Assembly (NCBI GenBank): GCA_000155695.1
Contig: DS990592.1
Location: 3,720,335 to 3,784,334, forward strand
Length of the DNA stretch: 64,000 nucleotides
Source: Verrucomicrobiia bacterium DG1235
Lineage (GTDB): Bacteria; Verrucomicrobiota; Verrucomicrobiia; Opitutales; Opitutaceae
Reading direction: 5' to 3'
The position numbers and the translations under genes are program-made. Shown here in pieces: positions 8,004 to 19,662 of the stretch (position 1 is the first letter of the stretch; each line of letters begins with the position of its first letter). The notes under the pieces are model-generated. The model had not been told where the DNA came from and ran no database searches. It saw only the letters and a list, made by a program, of their open reading frames with translations.

Positions 8004-10268
8004 TTATTTGTCGGATGAAGGCAGCGGTGGGATCGGTGCCAGTTCGCCGTTGGCTTCCCATCGTTTGACCTTGGCGAGTTGTTCAGCGATGCGCGTATCC
8101 ATGATCGCATTCAATTCGAGGTACTCGACGTTATCGCGAAGCTCATCTATCGGATACATGGTATCATATCCAACGGTCCAAGAGAAGGCGCCACCCCCTT
8201 CCACGAAGGTTCTCAGCTCTGCCAAAGCCGCTTGCGGACGACCGGCATGAAGGTTAGCGGCGAAGGCGATCGCTGCCACCTTCGGTGCGCCTTCAACATT
8301 CGTAGGCAGAGCAGCCAATACCGCTTCGCCGACGCGCTTGGATTGGGCAGTCCTTCCAAACGTCTTCAAAGCACTCGCATACTGTAGCGCTTGCACGTAG
8401 GCGTTGACAAAACGCTTAACCACTGGGTTGGGTCCACCTAAAGACGGGTTGATATTAGCTAAACGATCCATTGCCACTCTCCGCTGCGCCGGGTCTTCTG
8501 TGTTCAACACGACGCTGATCATTGATGGTGCCAAATAGGCATGGTCGGTCTCTATCTCCATCCAAGCGTCCACTGCCTGCTCGGTTTGTCCTCGGCGGTA
8601 AAGCAAGAGAGCGGAGAAAAACTCCGTATACTCATGACCTTGTGACGCCTCAAGATACCGTTCCAACCAGTGGATAGCAGATTCATCCCCCAAGATTTGA
8701 TAACACTGGAACAGATTCTGAGCCGCGTTAGGGTTCTCTGGCTCCAGTACGAGAAGCTGGCGATTGGCCCGTATGGCCTCGTCATAGCGGCCGCTTTCTA
8801 GATACGTTTCCTCGAGGGTAGACCAAAAGGACACGTCGTTGGCCAATTCCGAAGCGAGCGGTAAAAGTATCTCCAGGGCTTCCGCAGCTCGGAAATCACC
8901 GACCAATGCCGACGCAAGGCTTACTTTTAACGGCTCGTTCAAAGGGTCGACCTCGACCGCTTTTTGCAACAAACGAAGCGCTCCTGCAGGATCGCCTAGA
9001 TCCCAACGAAGGAAGCTGCTGTATTCATGCAACACCGACGTGGAGTTCGGTCCCAATTCATAGGCCCTTCGAAAGGCATCCAGCGCGGCTTCATCGTTTC
9101 CATGTCCCTTCTCTACCATTGCGACAGCCAGATGGGCTTCCGACAAAAGCGGATTCAGCTCCAACGCCTTTCTCGCAGGACCTTCAGCCCGGTTCGCCTG
9201 CCCTGCTGTAGGCAAGCCCTGCCACCAGCCTCGGTCCATTTCGACGAGCGCCAACGCCGCGTGGGCGTCGGCAAATGCTGGATCCAGCCGAATCGCTTCC
9301 TGCAAAAACTCGAGAGCGCGATCCAGGTCATCACTCGTCTTGGCGCTGAAATAGGCCTCCAAGGCTTCCAGGTTTTCCGTTGGCAACGCTTGCTGCTGGC
9401 TCGCCTCCTCAGGCGAGAGCACTGCCCTGAGCTCCTCAGTGATCACGGTGGCGATCTCGTTTTGGATATCGAAAATGTTCTCGGCTGTCATTTCGCGCGT
9501 GTAGATTTCCGCCCACACATGCTCATCCGTCCCCGCATCGATAAGCTGTACATTGATGCGTACCTTCGAGCCCGCCCGCTGCACGCCACCCTCAAGAATG
9601 TGACCCACCTTTAGCTCCTCACCGATTTGCGTCATCGGCTTGGTGGTGCCGCGATACCCCATCACCGAAGTACGAGAAATTGTCTTAATATCACGGATAC
9701 GCGAGATGTAAGTTAACAGGTCGTCGTGGATGCCATCGGTGAAAAACTGGTCCTCCTCCACATTGCTTCGATTATCAAAGGGCAGGACCGCGATCGACTT
9801 GCTCGAAATCGCCGCCGCCTCCTGATCCACCACGAACCCAGGATCTGAACCCTCCCCCGATTCGGAACGCGTAAGGAAGAAATACAACGCCAGCGACCCA
9901 AAGATCACTGCAGGCAACGCTGCGGCGAAGCCATACGACAGCCAGTTCCGCTTCCCCTGCGAGGTCGCCGCCTTCTGCCCCTCGCTCACATTCTTGGTCA
10001 ACTTGATCCCGTCGGGCGTCAGCTCGAAGGCCCAGGCGAGAAGCAGCGCCACCGGAAACCCCAGTATCAGCATCAGCACTACGAATCGGAAGGCCCACAT
10101 GGGAATCTCGAACCCCGGAAAGGTCGCCGCCGCGATCTGCACGATCAGCCACGCCACGATGGCATAAGTGATCGCCACCCGCACCACCTTGCGCCGCTTC
10201 AGCTCCGCGAAGAAGGAAGGCTTGGTTTCGGACGAAGGTCCTTTTTCGGATTCAGGTGAGTCGGTCAT
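8004..10268 (-). CDS. Membrane-anchored TolB-like/TPR protein
   Basis: A 754-residue paralogue of the 4132 gene. From SFFAELKRRK (residue 18) through three membrane segments (about 27-50, 58-83, 118-140) it is almost identical to it, at the DNA as well as protein level. The TolB/FlgO-like domain (SIAVLPFDNRSNVEED, about 168-300) is also close. The TPR region (about 320-720, with units such as EAIRLDPAFADAHAALAL) has diverged strongly before converging again in the tail WEANGELAPIPPL. The sensor/scaffold part should face the periplasm. The next gene, a secreted serine hydrolase, starts 37 bases downstream. Ligand or partner unknown; TPR arrays usually bind peptides or proteins. Confidence 0.85.
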   Translation of the reverse strand: MTDSPESEKGPSSETKPSFFAELKRRKVVRVAITYAIVAWLIVQIAAATFPGFEIPMWAFRFVVLMLILGFPVALLLAWAFELTPDGIKLTKNVSEGQKAATSQGKRNWLSYGFAAALPAVIFGSLALYFFLTRSESGEGSDPGFVVDQEAAAISSKSIAVLPFDNRSNVEEDQFFTDGIHDDLLTYISRIRDIKTISRTSVMGYRGTTKPMTQIGEELKVGHILEGGVQRAGSKVRINVQLIDAGTDEHVWAEIYTREMTAENIFDIQNEIATVITEELRAVLSPEEASQQQALPTENLEALEAYFSAKTSDDLDRALEFLQEAIRLDPAFADAHAALALVEMDRGWWQGLPTAGQANRAEGPARKALELNPLLSEAHLAVAMVEKGHGNDEAALDAFRRAYELGPNSTSVLHEYSSFLRWDLGDPAGALRLLQKAVEVDPLNEPLKVSLASALVGDFRAAEALEILLPLASELANDVSFWSTLEETYLESGRYDEAIRANRQLLVLEPENPNAAQNLFQCYQILGDESAIHWLERYLEASQGHEYTEFFSALLLYRRGQTEQAVDAWMEIETDHAYLAPSMISVVLNTEDPAQRRVAMDRLANINPSLGGPNPVVKRFVNAYVQALQYASALKTFGRTAQSKRVGEAVLAALPTNVEGAPKVAAIAFAANLHAGRPQAALAELRTFVEGGGAFSWTVGYDTMYPIDELRDNVEYLELNAIMDTRIAEQLAKVKRWEANGELAPIPPLPSSDK

Positions 10269-10277
10269 AGTCTTCTT

Positions 10278-10424
10278 CCCGCGAATTTCACAAATCTTCC
10301 CTAATCGATTTAAAGTATAAGTATTTCATTCGTGCAAATTGGTGCTATTCGTGGGCAAAAATTGCTATTCTCTATGTACTTCGTGGCTAATAACGATTAT
10401 ACACATCCGTGTTTATTCGTGTAT
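10278..10424. repeat. Palindromic intergenic repeat, copy 3 (compound)
   Basis: The left arm is CCCGCGAATTTCACAAAT and the right arm TTCATTCGTGCAAATTGGTG running into CTATTCGTGGG. A second half-unit follows with ACATCCGTGTTTATTCGTGT. It fills the gap between two TPR genes and ends three bases before the stop of the 10427 gene. Confidence 0.55.
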
Positions 10425-10426
10425 CA

Positions 10427-12250
10427 TTATTCATTCAGCCCCATCTTTTTCAACAGTGCGATAAAGCGTGGCTCCTCACGTAAGCTATCCCAGACGGGAT
10501 CAATTTTTAAGAAAAGCAGGCTGTCACTGCTACGTTCCTCATACTCCTTTTCCAACCAGTCCAAGGCCTGTTCCTTTTCCCCAAGAGATGCATAGAGGGA
10601 TGCAAAGGCTCCCAGAGAGACATGCTCTTCATCGGCCCGCTCATGCAGCTCTTTTATAATCTTCCGGACTTCATCGGTGTTGCCCGATTTCGCATAGGCG
10701 CTCGCTTGGAAAACAATCGCCCAGAAAAAGTCTCCTGAAAGCGCTCTTGCTTTCCACCCTTCCTCTATAGCTTCTTCATACATCCCTTTTTCCCTATAGG
10801 CCTGTGAAAGAAAAAGATGAGTTGAAAAATGATTGGGATGCAGCTCGAGCATTCGGTGGTAATGCGCTATGGCCTGGTCGTACTGACGCGCAAAAAAGAA
10901 GGCCCGTCCCACTTGAAAGTTTGCGAGCACGTTAAGTGGATCGAGTTCGAGCGCTGTTCTAAACGCTTTCATAGACGCTTCGTGTTCTCCTTGGATACGA
11001 TACACCCACCCAACCATGTTATGAGCCTGACTATCGTTGGGGCTTAATTCGAGGGCCCGTTTGAATTCCTTGTCGGCGCCGACCCAGTCAAACTCGTAAA
11101 TCATCTTGATTGCGCCCAAGGTAATATGAGCTTGCGCATTCGCGTTATCCAGCTCCAGCGCCTTTTGCGCAGCCACGCGCGCTTTGGGAAAAACCTCGCG
11201 TGGCGGGAGATGCGCCCACCATCCAAGAGTTAGATAACTCCAGGACATCGCAGCGTTGGCTGACGCATAGTTGGGGTCTTTTTCCAGGGCTTGTTCGTAG
11301 AATTCGATGGCCTTCTCATAACCCGCTTTTGTCTCCTTCGCGTGATTAAACAGGCCCTTGAGATAGGCATCGTGCGCCTCTGGGTTGACGGTTTTCTTGG
11401 CCACGGTCGAGACCCCAAGCTCGAGTTGCAATTGCTTGGCAATCAGTCCTGCGATCTCGTCCTGCACGGCGAAGATGTCTTTCAGTTCGCGGGTAAAGCT
11501 ATCCGACCAAAGATGAAACCCGCTATCCGCCTTGATAAGCTGAGCCGTGATTCGAACCGTATCGCCCGCCTTGCGCACGCTGCCTTCCAGCACGTAAGCC
11601 ACGCCGAGCTGCTGGGCGATTTCCGGAATTGGCGTATCCTTGTCCTTGAAGTGAAAAGACGAGGTACGCGCGGAAACTTTCAGTCCGGAAACCTTCGCCA
11701 GGACGTTGAGCAACTCCTCGCTGATACCGTCGGAGAAATACTCGTTGCCCGCATCCTCGCTCAGATTTTCAAAAGCCAGCACGGCAATGGAACTGTCGGT
11801 CTCCACAACAACCTCGTCGCTGCTTCGAGTGAAAAAGAAATATACGGCCAACGCTCCGAAAATCACCGATGGCAAAGCCGCCGCGAAGCCGAGCGACAGC
11901 CAGTTGCGTTTCGCAGGGGAGGTTTCCGCCTTTTGCTTATCGCTTACATTCTTAGTCAGCTTCACTCCATCCGGAGTCAGCTCGAATGCCCATGCCAGAA
12001 TGACCGCCACAGGAAATCCCAGTAGCAGCATAATCACTACAAAACGAAACGCCCAATCCGGAATGCCAAACCCGCTAAAGGTCGAGGCCGCGATCTGCAC
12101 GATCAACCACGCGACAACCGCGTACGTCGCCGCCACCCGGTAAACCTTGCGCCGCTTCAACTCGGCGAAAAAGGATAGCTTGGTTTCAGAACCAGCAGGG
12201 GACTTACTGCGTTCAGCATCACAGGAATCTGCATCATTAGGCAACGACAT
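10427..12250 (-). CDS. Membrane-anchored TolB-like/TPR protein
   Basis: A 607-residue protein, shorter than its two downstream paralogues. It has FFAELKRRKVYRVAATYAV at about residues 25-43, three membrane segments and a TolB/FlgO-like domain from SSIAVLAFENLSED (about 150-285, including GVAYVLEGSVRKAGDTVRI). TPR units follow from about 300 to 590 (for example NAQAHITLGAIKMIYEF). The TolB part is of the common adenylate-cyclase-associated type, but no cyclase domain is fused. Its N-terminus resembles the truncated gene at the left edge more than the 4132/8004 pair. No hydrolase gene follows it; the next gene is another TPR paralogue after a 158-base repeat-filled gap. Periplasmic scaffold or sensor role is inferred. 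Confidence 0.85.
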   Translation of the reverse strand: MSLPNDADSCDAERSKSPAGSETKLSFFAELKRRKVYRVAATYAVVAWLIVQIAASTFSGFGIPDWAFRFVVIMLLLGFPVAVILAWAFELTPDGVKLTKNVSDKQKAETSPAKRNWLSLGFAAALPSVIFGALAVYFFFTRSSDEVVVETDSSIAVLAFENLSEDAGNEYFSDGISEELLNVLAKVSGLKVSARTSSFHFKDKDTPIPEIAQQLGVAYVLEGSVRKAGDTVRITAQLIKADSGFHLWSDSFTRELKDIFAVQDEIAGLIAKQLQLELGVSTVAKKTVNPEAHDAYLKGLFNHAKETKAGYEKAIEFYEQALEKDPNYASANAAMSWSYLTLGWWAHLPPREVFPKARVAAQKALELDNANAQAHITLGAIKMIYEFDWVGADKEFKRALELSPNDSQAHNMVGWVYRIQGEHEASMKAFRTALELDPLNVLANFQVGRAFFFARQYDQAIAHYHRMLELHPNHFSTHLFLSQAYREKGMYEEAIEEGWKARALSGDFFWAIVFQASAYAKSGNTDEVRKIIKELHERADEEHVSLGAFASLYASLGEKEQALDWLEKEYEERSSDSLLFLKIDPVWDSLREEPRFIALLKKMGLNE

Positions 12251-15343
<3,093 letters not shown>

Positions 15344-15393
15344 AAGGTAGGGCGGGACCGCCGCGTCACGCCTCACCCAACCAAATCTCCCCC

Positions 15394-15425
15394 AAAGGGC
15401 AGCCCTCGCCGGCTGCCCTTTCTTT
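15394..15425 (+). terminator. Rho-independent terminator after icd
   Basis: An 11-bp perfect stem, AAAGGGCAGCC pairing with GGCTGCCCTTT, with a six-base loop (CTCGCC) and followed by CTTTT. It starts about 50 bases after the icd stop and separates icd from the glycosyltransferase gene. Confidence 0.9.
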
Positions 15426-15472
15426 TGCCCAACGCCCTTGCCCTATCTCCCCAATCCCTCAACCTCACCCCC

Positions 15473-16639
15473 ATGTCCGACTCCCCACAAACCGTCCTCA
15501 TCTTCAAAGGCGCCACCCAGTACGGCGCCTCCAACCACTTCCTCGACGCCTTCGACGCCACCTACCGCTCCCTCGGCCTCAACACCGTCGTCATCGACCT
15601 CAGCTCCCAGTCCGAAGCCGCCATAGAGCAACTCAAAGACGCCATCCTCAACCAAAACGTCCTCTTCGCCATCGGCATCAACGCCAACGGACAATTCAAG
15701 GTCGACGACAAGTCCATCTACGACATCGCCCGCATCCCGCACGTCTCCTGGCTGATGGACCACCCCGTCTACCACCTCGAACCCGTGCAAAACCTCGCCC
15801 AGGACTTCGGCGTCGTCGCCGTCGTCGATCGCGACCACGGCCCCTTCCTCCAAGCCGCCGTCTCCCCCGAACCCGCCTCCCTATTCCTGCCCCACGGAGG
15901 CTGCCTCTCGCCCGATACGCCAGACCAAGAGCGCGACCTCGACCTCCTCTTCTCCGGCACCGGCGTTTCCCCGGAAAGCGTCCGCGACGAATGGGCCAAT
16001 CACAGCGAAACCGCCCGCAGCTGCTACGAAGCCGGCCTCGCCCTCAGCCAAGCCGACCCCGAGCTACGCCTCATGGACATGGCCTCCCAAGTCTTCCAAA
16101 ACCTCGGGCTCGCCCCCGCCCGCGACCTCTTCGTCGACACCATGCTCCAAGTCGAGCGCTACCTCCGGGCCCACGAACGCTACTCCATGCTCAAAACCCT
16201 CGACGACGCCGGACAGCCAGCCCACATCTTCGGCAACGGCTGGGACTTCGCCCAATTCACCCATCACCAGCTCCACGCCAGTGTCCCCTTCGAAGAATCC
16301 ATCGCCCTCCTCAAACGCTCCAAAATCTCCCTCAACCTCTCCTCCTTCTTTAAAGACGGAGCCCACGACCGCATCTTTTCCGCAATGCTAGGCGGAGCCA
16401 TCTCCGCCACCAACACCAGCCCCTACCTCGAAGAGCTCCCTGGCTTCCAAGACTGCGCCCTCACCTTTTCCCCAAACAGCGCCCCTCTCCCCGACCAAAT
16501 CCGCTCCCTCCTCGCCCAGCCCAAGCAGCTCGCCGACCAAGCCGCAAGCGGCAAAGCCTTCGCCGCCGCCGGACACACCTTCGCCCATCGCGCCCAAACC
16601 CTCCTCAACTCCATCACCGAAGCCTTCCCATCCAACTAG
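15473..16639 (+). CDS. CgeB-like glycosyltransferase (GT4-type)
   Basis: I start at the ATG of MSDSPQTVLIFKG (15473), because an earlier in-frame ATG at 15425 lies at the tail of the terminator and adds a non-conserved leader. The 388-residue product has a Rossmann-like N-terminal half, with HVSWLMDHP near residue 97 and LFLPHGGC near 140. The C-terminal half has HIFGNGWDF, ALLKRSKISLNLSSFFKDG and GGAISATNTSPYLEEL, the pattern of the glycosyl-transferase domain found in CgeB/DUF3880 proteins. It would transfer a sugar from a nucleotide-sugar to an unknown acceptor in the cytoplasm. It converges with the serine hydrolase gene, leaving a 14-base gap. Substrate unknown. Confidence 0.75.
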   Translation: MSDSPQTVLIFKGATQYGASNHFLDAFDATYRSLGLNTVVIDLSSQSEAAIEQLKDAILNQNVLFAIGINANGQFKVDDKSIYDIARIPHVSWLMDHPVYHLEPVQNLAQDFGVVAVVDRDHGPFLQAAVSPEPASLFLPHGGCLSPDTPDQERDLDLLFSGTGVSPESVRDEWANHSETARSCYEAGLALSQADPELRLMDMASQVFQNLGLAPARDLFVDTMLQVERYLRAHERYSMLKTLDDAGQPAHIFGNGWDFAQFTHHQLHASVPFEESIALLKRSKISLNLSSFFKDGAHDRIFSAMLGGAISATNTSPYLEELPGFQDCALTFSPNSAPLPDQIRSLLAQPKQLADQAASGKAFAAAGHTFAHRAQTLLNSITEAFPSN

Positions 16640-16653
16640 CCGGAATACAGGAG

Positions 16654-18330
16654 TCAAAGAGCTCGTATCCGAAAAAACAACACAGTCTCCTCTCGATCTA
16701 AAGGAGTAAACACCCGAGCCCCTCCATCCGGATAAAGCATCTCCTCAATGCCCAACTCCACTTCGCTCCATTCCAAAAGATTCGAAGAATGCTCGATGCA
16801 GTAAGGGATATCATCCCGCTTCCGATCAAATCTCATACCAAACCTCCCGCTCACCGACCCAAACCAAGGTACACCCCGCGAATTCGAATCCAACACCCCC
16901 GAACCCAACAAACCTTCCAAAGCATTCGCCAGCCCATCCCCGTCCTCGTCGCCAAAACGTGAATACACCTCAAAATTCGCAACATCAGAAACACCCCGAT
17001 AAAATCCTCCCTCGGCATACGAAGCTCGCAGCGACACACTTCCTCCCACGCTACCTAGAGTAACACTCTGCCCATCTACAGACGCGTCCCCAGAGACAAC
17101 CTTGTACACCAGCTGACCCGCCGCAATTCCCTTCGGCACCACAACCCCTAGCTCCAATTTATCCGTATCCGTAAACTGATCACGGATCGGAGCAAACGCG
17201 ATCTCTTGATCGATTCCTCGCCGCCGAACACGACCCAGCATGTCACCATGTGGCCAATACGTGATTTGACTAAACATCGAATCTACACTCGCCACGAATC
17301 CTATCGAAATCCCCGTATCCGGCGAATAGATCATGGACGTAACATAGCTCAACAACCCCCCATGCCCCCAGAACTCATAGCCCAGATTGCTTTCCGGCAT
17401 CGCCCCAAGCCCATAGTCGAAGAATCCGTCATCCCCGAAATTCACCATCTCCGCCAGCGAAGCCGCGCTCAAAACCTCACCCCCATACAAAGCCACACCC
17501 CAGCGCGCTAAATCCTCCGACGTCGCAAACATTCCACCCGAAGTCCAAAACATCGAGCCGACCGACGCCTGCGCCGCATCCGCCACTTCGTCAATCCGCC
17601 CATCCCTCGTAAAGTCCGACCAAGCCAACTCCTCCGGCAACTCGTCAAAACCCGCCAAATACGTCTCATCAAGCCCCAAGGGCTCGAGCAAACGCTCCCG
17701 AAGCGCATCGCCAAACGGCTCGCCGGTCACACGCTCAATCAACATCCCAAGCAAAACGTAGTTCGTATTCGAATACATATACCTTGCTCCCGCCTCGAAA
17801 CGAGGAGCCGACAAGTATCGACTCAACACCTCCTCCGGTTCCCACACCTTGCCCCGATTCGCTACCGCCGCCCGAATCGGACCCGCAGAGTGAGACGAGA
17901 AATTCGCCAACCCGCTCGTCATGCTCAACAAATGCCGAATCGTCACCATTTCCGGAACATTTTCGATAGCCCCAATATATTCCACGATAGGATCATCCAA
18001 ATCCAGCAACCCCTCGTCCCGCAACTGCAACACAATCGCCGCCACATAAGTCTTCGTGATGCTCGCCAGCCCAAACACGCTACCACTCGTCACCTCCACC
18101 GACGACGCCCGCCCGAGATCCCCATAAGTCCCCGTCCAAACCTCATACCCAGGCACCGCTATCGAATAGCTCGCTCCACGAAAATTGCTGCCCGTAAACC
18201 GATCGCTCATCAGCTCCTGCAGCTCCCTCTTCAGCGAATCATCCAACTCCCTCAACTCCTCTCCACCCGCAAACGCAAGCACCCATGCCCACACAAAAAG
18301 ACCCAGAATCCTTAAGCTAACAACAGTCAC
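16654..18330 (-). CDS. Secreted serine hydrolase, beta-lactamase family, with C-terminal Asp-rich and Ig-like part
   Basis: A 558-residue protein read from a GTG at 18330, with a signal peptide (ending about FAGG, residue 23). The class C beta-lactamase motifs are complete: S-x-x-K in ASITKTYVAA near 93, Y-x-N in YMYSNTNYVLLG near 187, and H-x-G in WGHGGLLSYV near 317. After the catalytic domain (about 30-385) there is a beta-rich stretch, then an Asp-rich DEDGDGLANALEGLLGSG loop near 470 like calcium-binding type-3 repeats. It ends with a module beginning YCIEHSSNLLEW that is frequent in Verrucomicrobiota exoproteins. Likely a secreted peptidase or esterase on cell-wall-like or ester substrates. 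It is the second such hydrolase here but only distantly like the one at 6716. Confidence 0.82.
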   Translation of the reverse strand: MTVVSLRILGLFVWAWVLAFAGGEELRELDDSLKRELQELMSDRFTGSNFRGASYSIAVPGYEVWTGTYGDLGRASSVEVTSGSVFGLASITKTYVAAIVLQLRDEGLLDLDDPIVEYIGAIENVPEMVTIRHLLSMTSGLANFSSHSAGPIRAAVANRGKVWEPEEVLSRYLSAPRFEAGARYMYSNTNYVLLGMLIERVTGEPFGDALRERLLEPLGLDETYLAGFDELPEELAWSDFTRDGRIDEVADAAQASVGSMFWTSGGMFATSEDLARWGVALYGGEVLSAASLAEMVNFGDDGFFDYGLGAMPESNLGYEFWGHGGLLSYVTSMIYSPDTGISIGFVASVDSMFSQITYWPHGDMLGRVRRRGIDQEIAFAPIRDQFTDTDKLELGVVVPKGIAAGQLVYKVVSGDASVDGQSVTLGSVGGSVSLRASYAEGGFYRGVSDVANFEVYSRFGDEDGDGLANALEGLLGSGVLDSNSRGVPWFGSVSGRFGMRFDRKRDDIPYCIEHSSNLLEWSEVELGIEEMLYPDGGARVFTPLDREETVLFFRIRAL

Positions 18331-18488
18331 CCTAGCTTATAGGCCGCTAATCAAAAATCCCCTTCAGCCTCGTCCGCCTCCCCATTTGCGAGAGTAAGTC
18401 CCCCGCTTCCCCTCAACATTAACCATCGCCCCACAGCCGAAGTTTCCCAATCTCCTAACTCAAACCAAGAACCCCAACCTACTCCAAA

Positions 18489-19643
18489 ATGAAAATTCGC
18501 CTAGCCCCGCTTCTCGGCCTCGCCTGCCTCGCCATCGCCAACCTCAGCCCAGCCCACTCTCAAACCGCCACGCTCCCCGAGCCGCCGCCCCCGGCCGACG
18601 TACCCGCCCCCGGACCCCAGACCGACGCTCCCTACGCCCCCACACCCATCCTGCCCGCCGGCATCGTCATCCCCCTCTACCCAGCCAACTCCCCCTACCT
18701 CGACCAATCCCGCATCCACGAGGCCGAAACCTACGGCTCCTACAATCCCCCGCACCTCGGCTACATCGTCAATATTCACAACCCCTCCATCGAGTTCCAC
18801 GCCGCCAACGGAGCAGTAAACACTGGCGCCACCGTCATCCTCGCCGCCGGAGGAGGACACAACAATCTCAACGTCGTCGGCGAAGGCGCCAACATCGTCC
18901 CCTTCCTCACCGCCAACGGCATCAATGCCGCCATCCTGCGCAACCGCCTCCGCTCCGACGGCTACGAACCCAAGACCGACGGCGTCCACGACGCCCAGCA
19001 AGCCATCAAACTCGTCCGAGCCCACGCCGACCACTGGAACCTCGACCCCAAGCGCATCGGCATCGTCGGCTTCTCCGCCGGAGCCGAGCTCGCCGCATCA
19101 GCAGCCCTCCACTACGAGGAATTCGATTCCAAAAACGACACCCCCTCCAACCCCCTCGCCAAAATCTCCTCCCGCCCCGACTTCATCGGACTCGTCTACC
19201 CCGGCCCCTCGCCCTTCGCCTTCGGCGGCGCCGCCGACATTCCCCGCGACGCCCCGCCCGCCTTCTTCGCCACCCCTGGCTGGGGCGATTGGATACACGC
19301 CCTCTGGGCCGACGACTACTTCACCGCCCTCCACCACGACGGCGTACCCAACGTGGAACTACACATCTACGCCCGTGGCGTCCATCCCGGCGACCGCGGC
19401 CAAGCCGAGCAAGCCCCCGCCACCGCCGGCATCTCCAGCCGCGACGGCGTCGCCTTCGGCAAATGGCAAGACAGCTACCTCCACTGGATGAGCGACCTAG
19501 GCTTCCTGCAAAAACCGGGCCTCGAAACCCTCGCCGCCCGCGACATCGCCCGAAACCTCGACCGCCCCAACCGCTACGAGGAAATGCAAAAACGCATCGC
19601 CGCCCGTCGCGCCGCCCAAGCCGAAAAAGAAGCCGCCGAGTAG
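18489..19643 (+). CDS. Secreted alpha/beta hydrolase (acetyl-xylan-esterase/lipase-like)
   Basis: A 384-residue protein with a signal peptide (MKIRLAPLLGLACLAIANL, cut near PAHS-Q) and a Pro-rich linker at about residues 27-60. An alpha/beta hydrolase domain of the BD-FAE/COG0657 type follows: an oxyanion-like AAGGGHNNL loop near 119-127, the nucleophile elbow GFSAGAE with Ser196, a late Asp region near 285, and His in YARGVHPGD near 300. It ends with a basic, Ala-rich helix. It would cleave esters, such as acetyl groups from polysaccharides, in the periplasm or outside. It leads a same-strand run with the epimerase, M48 protease and sialate O-acetylesterase, which suggests carbohydrate use. 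Confidence 0.83.
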   Translation: MKIRLAPLLGLACLAIANLSPAHSQTATLPEPPPPADVPAPGPQTDAPYAPTPILPAGIVIPLYPANSPYLDQSRIHEAETYGSYNPPHLGYIVNIHNPSIEFHAANGAVNTGATVILAAGGGHNNLNVVGEGANIVPFLTANGINAAILRNRLRSDGYEPKTDGVHDAQQAIKLVRAHADHWNLDPKRIGIVGFSAGAELAASAALHYEEFDSKNDTPSNPLAKISSRPDFIGLVYPGPSPFAFGGAADIPRDAPPAFFATPGWGDWIHALWADDYFTALHHDGVPNVELHIYARGVHPGDRGQAEQAPATAGISSRDGVAFGKWQDSYLHWMSDLGFLQKPGLETLAARDIARNLDRPNRYEEMQKRIAARRAAQAEKEAAE

Positions 19644-19662
19644 CAGACCCCTCTCGTCCAGC

